This document shows positions 20,794-22,157 of a stretch of DNA of 22,157 bases, one piece after another. Origin of the DNA: a virus; the IMG/VR virus record IMGVR_UViG_3300042695_000931, positions 1 through 22,157 of that record, one strand, 5' to 3'. A program made the position numbers and the translations under genes. The notes beneath the pieces are model-generated. The model ran no database searches. It worked only from the letters and a program-made list of their open reading frames with translations, and was not told the origin of the DNA. Within the stretch, counting starts at the first letter, position 1; every line of letters starts with the position of its first letter.

Positions 20794-21680
20794 TCGATGT
20801 CACGCTCAACTCTGGGAAGCTCGACTTGGCGCTTGAGCGGCTGGCGCAGTCGGCGCGCGTCGATCTAGGCAAGGTCATCAAGCAGGAGGGCGGGAACGTG
20901 GCACGGTCGATAATGATGATTCTGCCGCCGACCGGACAGCACGAGCACCGGAAGAGCAAAAAGCCGGTAAGATCCGGTCTAACTACGGCCGCAAAGGAGC
21001 AGGGCGAATACGCGATCAAATCGGATCTTTTCGGCGGAAGGACACGGACCATTAAAAAGCAGATTACGACTCTCGGCATCTTCCAGCGGATCGGAAGTTC
21101 CAAGGTTACGCCGCCAAAGAGAGCTCGGACTGAAACCGTCAGCGTCCGTCTTGGATGGGAAACGTCCAAGACGATTCGCATTTACTGGAAGTTCTGGAAT
21201 CAGAACGCATCAGTCTCGACGATGCGTAACTTCCATTTGAAGTACCGCGACCGCTACGGACGCATCGGCTACGTCGACCGGAATCCGATTGGCCGCTGGC
21301 AGGTTCAGAATCAGATGTGGATCAGCGACGCATCTGCCGACCGTTATCTCAACTCCGTTCAGTCAAAGGTCGGCTGGGCCAAGGCTGGATTTGCCGCAGC
21401 CGCTCTCGCGACCGGACAGCGCGTGCCAGCTTGGGTCCGTCGTCACGCGGCGCGGGCCGGCGTCGAGTCGCACAACTTTACCAGCGATAAACCGTTCCTG
21501 ACCGGCACGGCGGTCAACATCAAGGTTCCAAATCCGGATCGCTACGTGAATGATGCGCTCGAGTTCCGCGCGAAGATCACCCTGAAGAAAGTCGACGCCA
21601 TTCTCGCCAACCGCGCCGTAAACCTTGGATTCGCGCGCATCAGCGGGGCCGGCGTCGTGCAGGAGAATATGCCACGATGA
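20790..21680 (+). CDS. Tail completion / minor tail protein (gpZ-like position)
   Basis: A 296-residue basic protein after an ATGA overlap with GAAGGTG just upstream. The first ~100 residues (SGKLDLALERLAQSARVDLG, GNVARSIMMILPPTGQHEH) suit HK97 gp10/gpZ-type proteins, starting with a helix and a basic loop. The C-terminal part (VGWAKAGFAAAALATGQRVP, AWVRRHAARAG, then EFRAKITLKKVDAILANRAV) contains a helical segment I associate with phage minor tail genes. The centre is rich in Arg/Lys/Tyr (NFHLKYRDRYGRIGYVDRNP). It lies between neck and tail-terminator genes, where lambda gpZ lies. Confident for a tail-joining role, less for a specific family. Confidence 0.68.
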   Translation: MIDVTLNSGKLDLALERLAQSARVDLGKVIKQEGGNVARSIMMILPPTGQHEHRKSKKPVRSGLTTAAKEQGEYAIKSDLFGGRTRTIKKQITTLGIFQRIGSSKVTPPKRARTETVSVRLGWETSKTIRIYWKFWNQNASVSTMRNFHLKYRDRYGRIGYVDRNPIGRWQVQNQMWISDASADRYLNSVQSKVGWAKAGFAAAALATGQRVPAWVRRHAARAGVESHNFTSDKPFLTGTAVNIKVPNPDRYVNDALEFRAKITLKKVDAILANRAVNLGFARISGAGVVQENMPR

Positions 21681-22114
21681 GCACCCGCACTAACATCCGC
21701 AACGCCATCGGGCTAAAGCTGACGCAGGCTGGCGTCGTGCCCACGGCGAATCTCCTCAAGGGCCGGAACAATACGCTTGCCTCGACGAGCTTCCCGTCCG
21801 CCGCCGTCTATGCGGTCAACGAGCAAGTCGAAGTCCGCACGCTGGCGCCGTCAAATCGGACCCAGTACCGGACGCTGCAAGTGATGGTTGAGTATTTCAC
21901 CGCGGAGGTGGCCGGCTCGACGACGATCATCGACGACCTCTTCGACACGGGCTCGGCCGCCGTCGAGGCCGCGGTGTTGGCTGACGTGACCCTGGGCGGC
22001 GTCTGCGATGACCTCCTTCTGACAAGCGTGGATTATGTGATCGAGCCTGACGAAGAGCGTCGCTGGGGCGTCGCTCGTCACACCTTCTCCTGCATCTATT
22101 TAACCACCGACTAA
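21677..22114 (+). CDS. Tail terminator protein (gpU-like)
   Basis: A 145-residue protein with ATGA overlap and AGGAG 11 nt upstream (21661-21665). Sequence pattern: RTNIRNAIGLKLTQAGVVPT, a region FPSAAVYAVNEQVEVRTLAP, the strand YRTLQVMVEYFTAEVAGS, then TIIDDLFDTGSAAVEAAV, and DVTLGGVCDDLLLTSVDYVI with a final beta strand (ARHTFSCIYLTTD). This is the standard gpU tail-terminator arrangement that caps the tail tube. Its neighbours (gpZ-like before, tail tube after) agree exactly with lambda order. Confidence 0.83.
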   Translation: MSTRTNIRNAIGLKLTQAGVVPTANLLKGRNNTLASTSFPSAAVYAVNEQVEVRTLAPSNRTQYRTLQVMVEYFTAEVAGSTTIIDDLFDTGSAAVEAAVLADVTLGGVCDDLLLTSVDYVIEPDEERRWGVARHTFSCIYLTTD

Positions 22115-22115
22115 A

Positions 22116-22157
22116 ATGGCGAACCACTTAGGCCGCGAAGGCACCGTCAAAATCTCG
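22116..22157 (+). CDS. Start of probable major tail (tube) protein (3' partial)
   Basis: ATG at 22116 opens a frame running to the right edge (14 codons, MANHLGREGTVKIS). The N-terminus MANHxGREGxVKxx is characteristic of phage tail-tube proteins, and the location directly after the tail terminator gene is where gpV lies in lambda. Only the first residues are visible, so this rests on that short sequence and synteny. Confidence 0.7.
   Translation, partial: MANHLGREGTVKIS

Noticed and set aside
1-22157. tRNA or rRNA genes, integration sites or origins
   Set aside because: No tRNA-like cloverleaf with TTCRA/anticodon arms, no rRNA core sequence, no integrase or att-like repeats were seen by reading; covariance-model scanning could not be run.

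Overview
The window is a contiguous piece of a tailed double-stranded DNA phage or prophage. Every gene supported here is on the + strand. The gene order is a rearranged lambda-type morphogenesis operon: large terminase (5' end outside the window), two small unknown genes, gpW-like joining protein, portal, then much later protease/scaffold, decoration protein, major capsid, neck proteins, gpU-like tail terminator, and the first 14 codons of a probable tail-tube protein at the right edge. The DNA is GC-rich and coding density is very high, with many ATGA, GTGA or TGATG junctions. The host cannot be proved from this window. GC-richness, few clear Shine-Dalgarno sites, and a signal-peptide protein with an Ig-like domain of the 'WQWLKNGVAIAGATNASYTI' type would fit a phage of Verrucomicrobiota (Opitutales-like); this is a low-confidence inference.

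Layout. (1) 3-2322: TerL, two small unknown genes, and a strong intrinsic terminator whose loop holds the stop codon of the second small gene. (2) 2383-4922: gpW-like protein and a 765-residue portal with an extra C-terminal domain. (3) 4925-13013: adhesion module. It contains an 1178-residue repeat fibre, a lower-GC lectin-like protein, a small unknown protein, a secreted Ig-domain protein, a small coiled-coil protein, a second 658-residue fibre, an HNH endonuclease and a small unknown protein sharing its N-terminus. (4) 13036-14983: a very small protein, holin-like and single-TM membrane proteins, a complete calcineurin-type metallophosphoesterase and a probable winged-helix protein. (5) 15006-17397: prohead protease/scaffold, decoration protein, major capsid, intrinsic terminator. 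(6) 17416-20470: three overlapping genes, a double-domain GT-A glycosyltransferase, a SAM methyltransferase and a GT-B (GT9-like) enzyme. (7) 20473-22157: neck, tail completion, tail terminator and tail tube start.

How it works together. TerL, gpW-like protein, portal, protease/scaffold, decoration protein and capsid build and fill the head. The neck proteins, tail terminator and tube protein belong to a siphovirus-type tail. The two fibres with lectin and Ig accessory proteins should contact the host surface. The glyco/methyl cassette, inserted between capsid and neck genes, may modify virion proteins or the host surface.

The most interesting non-coding signal is a TTTGACG element placed 14-15 nt before the ATG of four genes (gpW-like, the 49-residue gene, protease/scaffold, double glycosyltransferase). 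All four lack an evident Shine-Dalgarno site, and two directly follow intrinsic terminators. It may be a phage-specific promoter or translation-start element.
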